Below, piece after piece: positions 17,579 through 25,159 of a DNA stretch of 64,000 nucleotides (position 1 is its first letter; the number at the start of each line of letters is the position of its first letter). The notes under the pieces are model-generated. The model saw only the letters and a program-made list of their open reading frames with translations. It ran no database searches and was not told the DNA's origin. This stretch comes from Niabella soli DSM 19437. Lineage in GTDB: Bacteria; Bacteroidota; Bacteroidia; Chitinophagales; Chitinophagaceae. A program made the position numbers and the translations under genes. The stretch is from positions 1,178,001 to 1,242,000 of the forward strand of contig NZ_CP007035.1 in assembly GCF_000243115.2 (NCBI RefSeq). Reading direction: 5' to 3'.

Positions 17579-18353
17579 ACCTACCCGGCTTTATATTTTA
17601 TTGGGAACTTTTTTTGTAGCCAATGCCATCATTGCCGAGGTGGTTGGCGTAAAAATATTTTCGCTGGAACGAACATTAGGCATTTCCCCTTTGAACATAA
17701 GTATCCTGGGCAACTACTTTTCCTTCAATCTTACGGCAGGCGTGCTCTTGTGGCCGGTGGTATTTATTATGACCGATATTATCAACGAGTATTACGGCAT
17801 GAAAGGGGTTCGTTTTCTATCGTTCCTAGCTGCGGGTTTAATCGCGTATACCTTTATAATGTTCCAGGGAGCCATATTCCTTACCCCTGCCGATTTCTGG
17901 GTGCATAATTATGTAAAGAACCATGTACCGAACGCAGATTATGCCTACCGGGTGATGCTGGGCCAGGGTTCCTGGATCATTGTGGGCTCCCTGGGAGCCT
18001 TTCTCCTGGGGCAGATACTCGACGTAGCTTCTTTTCACCGGATCAAAAAAATAACCGGTGAAAAGGCCATCTGGCTACGGTCTACCGGCTCCACGCTGAT
18101 CTCGCAACTGGTGGATAGTTTTGTAGTATTATTTATAGCTTTTTATATTGGGCCGCGCGTCTCTTCCAACCAGGGGGAGCCCTGGAGCCTGAAACTGGTG
18201 CTCAGCATTTGCGTGGGCAATTACATTTACAAATCCATTATTGCGATCGTTATGACCCCGGTCATTTATTGGGTGCATAACTGGATCGAACGGTACCTGG
18301 GGCATGAAATGGCCGCAAAAATGAAACAGGGCGCTATGGGGGAGGAAATTTGA
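17553..18353 (+). CDS. Queuosine precursor transporter (YhhQ/QPTR family)
   Basis: A 266-residue inner-membrane protein of the YhhQ/VUT family, whose studied members import queuosine precursors (preQ0/preQ1 or queuine) used for tRNA modification. Six or so helices are visible, with the family signatures ANAIIAEVVGVKIF, FIMTDIINEYYG and LISQLVDSFVVLFIAFYIG. I chose ATG 17553 (MIHTIIRHRP) within the end of the preceding small gene; the frame opens slightly earlier. No queuosine biosynthesis gene is in the window, fitting a salvage role. Confidence 0.87.
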   Translation: MIHTIIRHRPTRLYILLGTFFVANAIIAEVVGVKIFSLERTLGISPLNISILGNYFSFNLTAGVLLWPVVFIMTDIINEYYGMKGVRFLSFLAAGLIAYTFIMFQGAIFLTPADFWVHNYVKNHVPNADYAYRVMLGQGSWIIVGSLGAFLLGQILDVASFHRIKKITGEKAIWLRSTGSTLISQLVDSFVVLFIAFYIGPRVSSNQGEPWSLKLVLSICVGNYIYKSIIAIVMTPVIYWVHNWIERYLGHEMAAKMKQGAMGEEI

Positions 18354-18399
18354 AAATTTGAGAATGTGGAAATAATAAACTGATGAAACCGGCGTCATC

Positions 18400-18500
18400 C
18401 CGACACCTGCGTAGCCGGGGAGGGAGCCCGTGCAGGCGGAAAGAGAAATGAAAAACTATCAACAGGGCCGTCATTCCGAACGAAGAGAGGGACCTCGTGG
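18400..18500. repeat. CGTCATTCCGAACGAAG-type intergenic repeat
   Basis: The gap before carA carries CGTCATCCCGACACCTGCG (from about 18393) and CGTCATTCCGAACGAAGAG (from about 18470), the latter a word family widespread in Bacteroidota intergenic DNA. A run of TTCAAC/TTATCAAC/TTTTCA words follows (18537-18577). A related unit is on the minus strand near 25112-25155. Confidence 0.5.
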
Positions 18501-18579
18501 TTAAGGAAATGAGAAAGTAAAATGGATAGCAGGTTAACTTTTCAACCTTTAAACCGTTCAACTTATCAACTTTTCACCC

Positions 18580-18587
18580 TATCTTTG
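18580..18587 (+). promoter_or_regulatory. Promoter -7 element of carA
   Basis: TATCTTTG exactly matches the Bacteroidota TAnnTTTG consensus, 30 nt before the carA ATG. No convincing -33 TTTG is seen at the usual spacing. Confidence 0.5.
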
Positions 18588-18617
18588 CCTGATTTTTTAA
18601 ACCTCCAAAAAAAATAA

Positions 18618-19724
18618 ATGTCTGATACTCAAGCTCCCGCAATTTTACTTCTGGAAGATGGAACCGTTTGTACCGGTAAAGCCTTTGGCGCCATCGGCAC
18701 TACCACCGGCGAAATTTGTTTTAATACCGGCATGACCGGCTACCAGGAAGTTTTTACGGACCCCAGTTATTATGGCCAGATCGTGATCATGAACGCGGTA
18801 CATGTGGGTAATTATGGAGTAATTGATGAAGATGTGGAGTCCGACAGCGTAAAGATCCTCGGCGTGATTGCAAAAAACCTGAACGAAAACTATTCCCGCA
18901 GGCGCGCAATGGGCTCACTGGACGCTTATTTAAAAAAGAACAATATTGTTTCGATACATGATGTGGATACCAGGGCCCTGGTTACCCATGTGCGTACAAA
19001 GGGCGCGATGAACTGTATTATCTCTTCTGAGATTTTCGATATTTCAGCACTGAAAAAACGGCTTGCGGAAGTGCCTTCTATGGACGGACTGGAGCTGGCG
19101 TCAAAAGTATCTACAAAAACGGTTTACGAGGAAGGTGATCCGCAGGCTCCTATCCGCATTGCGGTGATGGACTACGGAATCAAAAGAAACATTCTTAAAT
19201 GCATGACCGACAGGGGCGCTTTTGTAAAAGTATTCCCGGCAAAAACACCCCTGGAGGAAGTAAAAGCCTTTAACCCGGATGGCTATTTTATATCTAACGG
19301 GCCCGGCGACCCGGCGGCAATGGACTACGCTGTTGACCAGATGCAGCAGATCCTGAAAGAAGAAAAACCACTGTTCGGCATCTGCCTGGGGCACCAGTTA
19401 CTGGCGCTGGCCAACGGTATTTCCACCTTTAAAATGCACCACGGGCACCGCGGCTTAAACCACCCGGTTAAAAATTTAATTACAGGCAGATCCGAAATAA
19501 CTACTCAGAATCATGGCTTTGGCGTTGATCCGGATTCTATAAAAGGTTCAGAACTGGTGGAAATAACCCATGTCAATCTTAACGACCAATCCATTGAAGG
19601 GATCCGGGTGAAAAACAAACCCGCATTTTCCGTTCAATACCACCCTGAAAGCACACCGGGGCCGCATGACTCAAGGTATTTATTTGATGATTTTATCAAT
19701 CTGATCAAACTTTCAAAAAATTAA
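18618..19724 (+). CDS. carA: Carbamoyl-phosphate synthase small subunit
   Basis: The 368-residue glutaminase subunit hydrolyses glutamine and channels ammonia to CarB for carbamoyl phosphate, used in arginine and pyrimidine synthesis. The N-terminal domain has LLEDGTVCTGKAFGA and TGMTGYQEVFTDPSY. The class I glutamine amidotransferase domain carries NGPGDP, the nucleophile Cys256 in FGICLGHQ, and His342/Glu344 in YHPESTPGP. All catalytic residues are present. CarB is not adjacent: a strong terminator follows, so the large subunit must be encoded elsewhere. Confidence 0.96.
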   Translation: MSDTQAPAILLLEDGTVCTGKAFGAIGTTTGEICFNTGMTGYQEVFTDPSYYGQIVIMNAVHVGNYGVIDEDVESDSVKILGVIAKNLNENYSRRRAMGSLDAYLKKNNIVSIHDVDTRALVTHVRTKGAMNCIISSEIFDISALKKRLAEVPSMDGLELASKVSTKTVYEEGDPQAPIRIAVMDYGIKRNILKCMTDRGAFVKVFPAKTPLEEVKAFNPDGYFISNGPGDPAAMDYAVDQMQQILKEEKPLFGICLGHQLLALANGISTFKMHHGHRGLNHPVKNLITGRSEITTQNHGFGVDPDSIKGSELVEITHVNLNDQSIEGIRVKNKPAFSVQYHPESTPGPHDSRYLFDDFINLIKLSKN

Positions 19725-19725
19725 T

Positions 19726-19756
19726 AAAAAAACGCTCCATCCCGGAGCGTTTTTTT
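19726..19756. terminator. Bidirectional terminator between carA and the Nudix gene
   Basis: A perfect 13-bp stem, AAAAAAACGCTCC (19726-19738) pairing with GGAGCGTTTTTTT (19744-19756), lies between two convergent genes. The A-run and T-run let it terminate both transcripts. Confidence 0.92.
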
Positions 19757-19763
19757 ATTAGCG

Positions 19764-20321
19764 TTATACTTTCAGTTCGCCTAATCGCTGTAAGGCATAC
19801 AGCATACAGGTTACGTGCATCGACTGCACAAACTGGTTTTTCCGGAATAGTTCTTTAAAATGCTCCATCGACACCAGTTCTATGTGAATTTCTTCATTAG
19901 GATCCAGTTGCTGTTCCCCCGTCTTTTTACCACCGGTGGCCAGGAACATATGCATCCAGTTATTGTTGGTGGAGGGATTCGCACAGGTTTTGCCCAGGTA
20001 TTCATATTTTGAAAACTCGTACCCGGTTTCCTCCTTCAATTCTCTTTTAATGGCCGCCTCCAGGCTGGCATCCGTGTCATCAACACACCCGCCCGGGATC
20101 TCGTAATGCGTCTCTCCCAACCCATGCCGGTACTGCATTTCAAGCAGCACCTGGTTCTCTTCAGTAAGCGCGAAAGCCGTTACCCAGGTAGGAAACTCAT
20201 ATACATAGTATGGATCCACAATCTTTCCCTGCGGTGTTTTGCAACGGTCTTTGCGAACCGTAAACCAGAGGTCTTTAAACAAATATTCCGAAGACAGTGT
20301 CTTCCATTTCAAGTCTTCCAT
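19764..20321 (-). CDS. Nudix hydrolase (ADP-sugar pyrophosphatase-like)
   Basis: A 185-residue cytoplasmic pyrophosphohydrolase. The Nudix box runs from GGCVDDTD to RELKEETGY; it has Asp where the first Glu is usual and one extra residue before REL, a modest departure. The flanks (WFTVRKDRCKTPQGK and EFPTWVTAFALTEENQVLL) resemble ADP-ribose/nucleotide-sugar hydrolases. I chose ATG 20321 (MEDLKWKT); an upstream extension would be read inside the previous gene. Its start overlaps the end of the BstA gene by 13 nt, so the two are coupled. Confidence 0.85.
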   Translation of the reverse strand: MEDLKWKTLSSEYLFKDLWFTVRKDRCKTPQGKIVDPYYVYEFPTWVTAFALTEENQVLLEMQYRHGLGETHYEIPGGCVDDTDASLEAAIKRELKEETGYEFSKYEYLGKTCANPSTNNNWMHMFLATGGKKTGEQQLDPNEEIHIELVSMEHFKELFRKNQFVQSMHVTCMLYALQRLGELKV

Positions 20322-20839
20322 TTCCTTTTTTCTCTTAAATAATTGATTTGCGCTACATGATGTTTCCCATGCCAGGCGTATAGTTGCACGTAATAAGAAA
20401 GCGGACGGGCCACACCCGTTGCCGGATGGACCAACGTTCGGCTCCATTGCTGATCAGACAAATCCTTTATTGCTTCATGCCACCTTGCGTGTAAGGCATA
20501 CAATAAGGTCACCGAAATATTAACCGGCAAATTGCGTACATCATTTAATTCGGCCCAGGCCACTTCATCGTAGGGCCGGATAACGGGGTTTTCTTCCGTC
20601 AGGCCCAGTTTAAACCGGGTGTAGGCATTTAAATGACTATCGGCAACGTGATGCACCAACTGATGCACCGTCCAGCCGCCTTTGCGGTAAGATGTTTGCA
20701 ATTGGGCTTCATCCAAATTAGTAATAGCCGCTTCCAGCATATTGGGCAAATACCGGATCGCGCCCAGGCATTCCTGCTTTACGGTATCGGTAAACACACG
20801 CTCCTCCAGCTTACCAATAGGATATTGATTCTCGATCAC
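20309..20839 (-). CDS. bstA: YfiT/BstA-type DinB-fold transferase
   Basis: A 176-residue four-helix DinB-superfamily protein of the YfiT/bacillithiol transferase type. The conserved opening QYPIGKLEER, the metal-site stretches HHVADSH (63-69) and WHGKHH (156-161), and YTRFKLGLTEENPVIRPYDE all fit. Studied relatives transfer a low-molecular-weight thiol to electrophiles in a metal-dependent way; whether this organism uses bacillithiol is not shown. It is the middle gene of a minus-strand FKBP-BstA-Nudix set, suggesting a stress or detoxification role. Confidence 0.82.
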   Translation of the reverse strand: MIENQYPIGKLEERVFTDTVKQECLGAIRYLPNMLEAAITNLDEAQLQTSYRKGGWTVHQLVHHVADSHLNAYTRFKLGLTEENPVIRPYDEVAWAELNDVRNLPVNISVTLLYALHARWHEAIKDLSDQQWSRTLVHPATGVARPLSYYVQLYAWHGKHHVAQINYLREKRKWKT

Positions 20840-20877
20840 GACCTTATCAACTTTTAAACTTATAAACCTTTCAACTA

Positions 20878-21312
20878 CTAATGCACCTGCAGCAACTCTA
20901 CTTCAAACAACAGCGTTGCACCCCCCGGAATGTCACTGCCCGCGCCCCTGTCGCCGTAAGCAAGATCCGACGGGATCCACAGCCGCCAGTGGCTTCCTTC
21001 CTTCATCAGCGGGATTGCGATCTGCCACCCCTTGATCAGGGCCTTCAACGGAGCTGTAAAAGGCTGGTTGCGCTTAAAGGAACTATCAAATTCTGTTCCG
21101 TCCAGCAATGCACCGCGGTAGTGGGCCGTTACAGAATTGCTTACTGCGGGTTGTTTACCGCTACCTTCTTTAATTACTTCATACTGGATCCCTTCGGGCA
21201 ATACCGTTATGCCTTCTTTTACTTTATTTTCCTCCAGGAATTTTCTACCGGCCTCTTTCTGGGCTTCAATTTTGTTGCTCATAAAATCTCTTAATTTGTT
21301 TTGCAGACTCAT
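20878..21312 (-). CDS. FKBP-type peptidyl-prolyl cis-trans isomerase
   Basis: A 144-residue foldase. The N-terminal helix (residues 1-35, charged) resembles a shortened Mip/FkpA dimerisation segment, and the FKBP domain from about 40 carries VTAHYRGALLDGTEFDSS, LMKEGSHWRLWIPSDLAYG and GATLLFEVELLQ. There is no signal peptide, so it is cytoplasmic. A second ATG at codon 11 is a possible alternative start. A TATCTTTG promoter element lies 37 nt upstream. Confidence 0.9.
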   Translation of the reverse strand: MSLQNKLRDFMSNKIEAQKEAGRKFLEENKVKEGITVLPEGIQYEVIKEGSGKQPAVSNSVTAHYRGALLDGTEFDSSFKRNQPFTAPLKALIKGWQIAIPLMKEGSHWRLWIPSDLAYGDRGAGSDIPGGATLLFEVELLQVH

Positions 21313-21348
21313 ATCTATTCAATAGTTTCGAAAGACGAAGATACCTTT

Positions 21349-21356
21349 CAAAGATA
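21349..21356 (-). promoter_or_regulatory. Promoter -7 element of the FKBP-BstA-Nudix set
   Basis: The minus strand reads TATCTTTG, an exact TAnnTTTG match, 37 nt ahead of the FKBP start codon. The divergent esterase starts only 19 nt away on the plus strand. Confidence 0.5.
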
Positions 21357-21374
21357 TAGAATCAACACATAAGA

Positions 21375-22442
21375 ATGGCTTTATTTACTACCCGGCTTTA
21401 TATACTGCTGCTATTGGCGCTGTATGGCGGTTACTCTAATGCACAAGTAAAAACGACTCCGAAAAAAGGAACAGTGGTGCGTGTGCAATTCAAAGCACCC
21501 TCTATTACCGGCAATCCGGCCGGTGAGGCTTCCAGCCGTCATTTGACGATTTATTTACCGCCGGAATATCAACAATCAGCCATCCGCTACCCTGTCATCT
21601 ATTTCTTACACGGAATGGTATGGACCGATAGCAGCACGATGCTTGATATACATTTCGATCAGCTTTTAGATGCGGCTATTGCTAACAAAGAGATCCCGCC
21701 TGTGATATTGGTTTTGCCGGATGCCAACACGACCTATAAAGGCAGTTGGTATACCAATTCTGCGTTAACGGGCAACTGGACCGATTTTATAGCAAAAGAT
21801 GTGGTTACCTATGTTGACCAGCATTACCGCACCATTCCCAGCCGCAACAGCCGCGGCTTGTCTGGCATTTCCATGGGCGGGCATGGGGCATTAAAAGTAG
21901 CCATGCTTTATCCCCGGGTTTTTGGCGCTGTTTATGCGATGACACCTGCGGTATTAAACTGGTCGGATAGCACCAATACAAAACTCCCCGATTTTAAGGC
22001 AATACAAAAAGCGCAGCATATTGATGAACTGAACCGGGACGGCAGAGCGCTGGTTCTCGTGGATCTTGGACGCAGTTTTTCTCCCAACTTAAAACACCCT
22101 CCTTTTTATACGGACATGCCGGTCACCTATTCTGATGATGTAGCAAAAACCGATTCAATCGTTATAAAAGAATGGAACGAGCATTTGCCTACCCAAATGC
22201 TGGATCGTTACGCGGATGCGCTAAAAACATTAAACGGTTTAAAAATAGACTGGGGCAGAAATGATCTGGCGAGGCATGTACCAGGGACCTGTCTCGAATT
22301 TAGTAAGAAACTCGAAAAGCTGGGTGTAAAGCATTTTGCGGAAGCTTATCTGGGCGGTCACTCCGACCGGCTTTCCGGAATGGACGGGCGCGTTTACACC
22401 GATCTGTTGCCTTTTTTCAAAAAATATTTGAAATGGGAATGA
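21375..22442 (+). CDS. Secreted esterase, D/feruloyl-esterase-like alpha/beta hydrolase
   Basis: A 355-residue exported alpha/beta hydrolase of the putative-esterase (feruloyl/acetyl-xylan esterase, S-formylglutathione hydrolase) family. The signal peptide ends near SNAQ (21-24). HLTIYLPPEYQ and VIYFLHGMVW form the oxyanion side, the nucleophile elbow is GISMGG (Ser166), and GGHSDRLSG near residue 332 holds the catalytic His. It probably removes acyl or feruloyl groups from plant polysaccharides in the periplasm or outside; the true substrate is unknown. It starts at ATG. Confidence 0.87.
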   Translation: MALFTTRLYILLLLALYGGYSNAQVKTTPKKGTVVRVQFKAPSITGNPAGEASSRHLTIYLPPEYQQSAIRYPVIYFLHGMVWTDSSTMLDIHFDQLLDAAIANKEIPPVILVLPDANTTYKGSWYTNSALTGNWTDFIAKDVVTYVDQHYRTIPSRNSRGLSGISMGGHGALKVAMLYPRVFGAVYAMTPAVLNWSDSTNTKLPDFKAIQKAQHIDELNRDGRALVLVDLGRSFSPNLKHPPFYTDMPVTYSDDVAKTDSIVIKEWNEHLPTQMLDRYADALKTLNGLKIDWGRNDLARHVPGTCLEFSKKLEKLGVKHFAEAYLGGHSDRLSGMDGRVYTDLLPFFKKYLKWE

Positions 22443-22521
22443 TTGGGCTCTCATTTTCGACATAGGCAGGTCGAAACAGTCTTGTAACTAAAATGCTCGT
22501 GTAAGTAGGGTTAAAAACTTT

Positions 22522-22752
22522 TCAGAAAGGCTTGGAACGGAAATGTTCTCGACTTAATTTCTCATAGGTCTCTTCAGTAACATTATTGTCCTGCTCCCAC
22601 TTGTCAACCGCGCTATCTATTTGTTTGGCCAGTAGTTTTACAATAAACCGTCTTACCTGGGCAAAGTCGCGTTCAGAAAGCGGGTTTGTAAGCAGCCGTA
22701 ACATCAGCATCTGCTGTTCATTCAAATTTGAGTTTTGTAGGGTCACTGGCAT
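22522..22752 (-). CDS. Small helical protein, possible orphan antitoxin
   Basis: A 76-residue acidic, all-helical protein. The pattern LNEQQMLMLRLLTNPLSERD...LRRFIVKLLAKQIDSAVDKWEQ resembles short Bacteroidota and cyanobacterial proteins encoded immediately before PIN-domain toxins. Here nothing follows: downstream on its strand lies only the end of the convergent esterase. I read it as an orphan or residual antitoxin, by resemblance only; otherwise it is a hypothetical protein. It starts at ATG. Confidence 0.6.
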   Translation of the reverse strand: MPVTLQNSNLNEQQMLMLRLLTNPLSERDFAQVRRFIVKLLAKQIDSAVDKWEQDNNVTEETYEKLSREHFRSKPF

Positions 22753-22796
22753 AAATGCTGTTTTTAACTAACTCGAAGTTACGAAAAATTGCGTTC

Positions 22797-23558
22797 TTAA
22801 TCCTCCCTCAGGTTCTTTCCCGTAAGTTGAATGAACACATCTTCCAGGTTGGCTTTTTTCACCTGTTTCGGGCGTTCGAACCCTGATGCCACCAGGTGAT
22901 CGATAAGATTATCAGGCGTATCCAATGCAACGATCTCCCCCGAATCCACAATGGCGATCCGGTTACAGAGATACTCCGCCTCGTCCATATAATGGGTGGT
23001 GATGATCACCGTGGTGCCCTCCCCATTTATCTTCCTGATCAGCTCCCACAGATTTCTCCGGGCCTGCGGATCCAGTCCGGTTGTGGGCTCATCCAGGAAA
23101 ACAACTTTGGGTTTATTAATAAGTGTGGTAGCAACAGAAAAACGCTGTTTTTGACCACCGCTGAGATCTTTAAATTTTGCTTTGGCTTTTTCCTCAAGAT
23201 TCACGGTTTTCAGCAACTCCATCGCATTCACTTGCTGGTTGTACAGGCCCGCAAAAAGGTCTACCAGTTGCAAAAGACTCAACCCGGGATAATAACCACT
23301 GGCCTGTAACTGCACACCAATGATACTTTTAATTTCATCCGGGCGTTCATCAAGATTGAAGCCGGCCACTGTAACCGTTCCGGAAGTTTTTTTGCGCAGG
23401 GTTTCTATGATCTCTAATGTGGTGGACTTGCCGGCACCGTTGGGGCCTAATAAACCAAAAATCTCTCCTTCCTGCACTTCAAAAGAGATGCCTTTCACCG
23501 CCCTGAAATTATCATAATCCTTTACCAGGTTGCTCACAGTAATAATCGGAATTGCCAT
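22797..23558 (-). CDS. ABC transporter ATP-binding protein
   Basis: A 253-residue ABC ATPase of the DrrA/CcmA-like (ABC-2 exporter) type. Walker A is GPNGAGKST (38-46), the signature LSGGQ is at 132-136, Walker B VVFLDEP at 152-158, and the switch His follows in ITTHYMDEAEYLC. No permease gene is adjacent on either side, so its membrane partner must lie elsewhere or it is orphaned. It starts at ATG. Confidence 0.92.
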   Translation of the reverse strand: MAIPIITVSNLVKDYDNFRAVKGISFEVQEGEIFGLLGPNGAGKSTTLEIIETLRKKTSGTVTVAGFNLDERPDEIKSIIGVQLQASGYYPGLSLLQLVDLFAGLYNQQVNAMELLKTVNLEEKAKAKFKDLSGGQKQRFSVATTLINKPKVVFLDEPTTGLDPQARRNLWELIRKINGEGTTVIITTHYMDEAEYLCNRIAIVDSGEIVALDTPDNLIDHLVASGFERPKQVKKANLEDVFIQLTGKNLRED

Positions 23559-23604
23559 GCGCTAAAACTACAAAGAAGTTGGGAATTGGATAAAGAATTG
23601 TTTA

Positions 23605-23745
23605 ATATCGTCTAACCGCTAAGGCGCCATGGTGCTAAGATTCGGGGAACTTTCCCGAATAACCGCTCTGCGTCTTGGTCCTTGCGGTTAAACCCTCCTC
23701 AACAAAACCTTCGCGCGTCCGCCTCTTTGCGGTAAAACAAAAATA
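23605..23745. repeat. CTTTGCGGTTAAA-type repeat with inserted palindrome
   Basis: The gap holds TAACCGCTAAGGCGCCATGG (from about 23612) and CTCTGCGTCTTGGTCCTTGC ending GGTTAAA (to about 23693), an imperfect inverted pair, with another CTTTGCGGTAAAA unit after it. Between the arms sits ATTCGGG (23640-23646) pairing with CCCGAAT (23654-23660). A shorter member (CCTTTGCGGTTAAA) occurs near 43622. Confidence 0.55.
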
Positions 23746-23775
23746 AACGACCTTCGCTGCCAAATTTTATACAGC

Positions 23776-25038
23776 ATGAAGGTTTATAAATTCGGGGGGG
23801 CATCTGTGAACAGTGCGGAGCGGGTAGCTAATGTTGCCGGTATCCTGGAAAGATGCAGCGAGCCCGAACTGGTGATTGTAATTTCCGCCATGGGCAAAAC
23901 CACCAACGCCCTCGAAAAAGTGGCGCAGGCATTTTTTGAAAACAAACAGGACGCTGCCCTGCAGTTGTTTGAGGAAATAAAAAAACAACATATCACTGTT
24001 GCCAAGTATCTTTTGGTTACCCACTACCTGGCCTGCGAAGCCCGGCTGAAAGATTTTTTTACCGAGGTCGAATGGTTGTTGCACGACCAACCAGTGAGAG
24101 AATACGATTACTATTACGACCAAATTGTAAGCATTGGGGAATTGCTTTCCACCTGCATTGTGAGCTTTTATTTAAACGAGCGCGGCATTACCAACGAATG
24201 GATCGATGTGCGCGATATATTCCGGACGGATGATAATTTCAGGGATGCTAATATCGAGCTCAGCTTTACTCAAAAAAACATTGAAGAACAGGTTTTACCC
24301 TTGATCAAAAATAAAAAATGGATCGTAACCCAGGGCTTTATCGGGGCTACCGACGAAAACGAAAGCACCACCCTGGGCCGGGAAGGAAGCGACTATTCGG
24401 CTGCGCTGTTTGCCAACCTGCTGGATGCGGAAAGTTTGACCATCTGGAAAGATGTCCAAAATGTAATGAATGCCGATCCCAAAGAAATCCCGGATGCAGT
24501 ACCCCTGCCCTCGCTCAGTTATAGCGAGGTAATTGAAATGGCTTATTATGGCGCCCAGGTTATTCACCCCAAAACAATAAAGCCCTTACAAAATAAAAAC
24601 ATCCCGCTTTATGTAAAATGTTTCCTGGATGCAGCACTGCCCGGAACTATAATTCATAATACGATCACCAAAAACCTGCCCCCGATAATTGTGATTAAAC
24701 GCAACCAGGTAATGATGGAGTTAAAAACAAAAGATTTTGCTTTTGTGGGCGATGCGCATGCTTATCAGTTGTATCAATGGTTTAATGAACACTCCCTGCG
24801 GCCTACGCTCACCCAGAACGGAGCGATCAGTCTGACCTTTGCTTTTGATAACTGGGAAGATAAAATTGCAAAATTCTCTTCGGCTGCAGCCGGGCTCTTT
24901 GACGTACATGTTACGCCGGGCCTTACCCTGACTACGATCCGTCACTACGATGCGGAAGCGTTGAATAAATATGTTAATGAAAAAGAATTACTGGTAAAAC
25001 AGCAAACAGTAAAAAATATCCGGGTATTGCATCGATAG
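23776..25038 (+). CDS. lysC: Aspartate kinase, monofunctional
   Basis: Phosphorylates aspartate, the first step toward lysine, threonine and methionine. The 420-residue protein has KFGGASV (4-10), WIVTQGFIGAT, TTLGREGSDYSAAL and KDVQNVMNADPK, the kinase-fold signatures. Residues about 300-420 form a C-terminal regulatory region with ACT-like segments (AFVGDAHAYQLY and later). There is no homoserine dehydrogenase fusion. ACT domains in this family bind end-product amino acids; which one cannot be told here. It starts at ATG and stands alone. Confidence 0.92.
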   Translation: MKVYKFGGASVNSAERVANVAGILERCSEPELVIVISAMGKTTNALEKVAQAFFENKQDAALQLFEEIKKQHITVAKYLLVTHYLACEARLKDFFTEVEWLLHDQPVREYDYYYDQIVSIGELLSTCIVSFYLNERGITNEWIDVRDIFRTDDNFRDANIELSFTQKNIEEQVLPLIKNKKWIVTQGFIGATDENESTTLGREGSDYSAALFANLLDAESLTIWKDVQNVMNADPKEIPDAVPLPSLSYSEVIEMAYYGAQVIHPKTIKPLQNKNIPLYVKCFLDAALPGTIIHNTITKNLPPIIVIKRNQVMMELKTKDFAFVGDAHAYQLYQWFNEHSLRPTLTQNGAISLTFAFDNWEDKIAKFSSAAAGLFDVHVTPGLTLTTIRHYDAEALNKYVNEKELLVKQQTVKNIRVLHR

Positions 25039-25084
25039 CCTTACGCTATGACAACATTCAGTCATTGTTTTTATCGTCAACCAG

Positions 25085-25159
25085 AATGAAGTGAAGGGTC
25101 TCAGTGTTAAAGAACGGGATTTCTCACCTTCCTGGCATCAGGTTCGAAATGACGTTGAT
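25085..25159. repeat. CGTCATTTCGAACC-type intergenic repeat
   Basis: On the minus strand the gap reads CGTCATTTCGAACCTGATGC, then GGTGAGAAATCCCG, matching the common Bacteroidota CGTCATTTCGAACGAAGTGAGAAATC word family with some drift. It sits between convergent genes. The unit at about 18470 is a relative. Confidence 0.5.

Noticed and set aside
17270-18353. One frameshifted gene instead of two overlapping genes
   Set aside because: The transporter has a complete family N-terminus with its own ATG, and the upstream protein ends naturally after its third helix.
22797-23558. ABC ATPase as a pseudogene because no permease is adjacent
   Set aside because: All catalytic motifs and full length are intact, so an unlinked permease is more likely.
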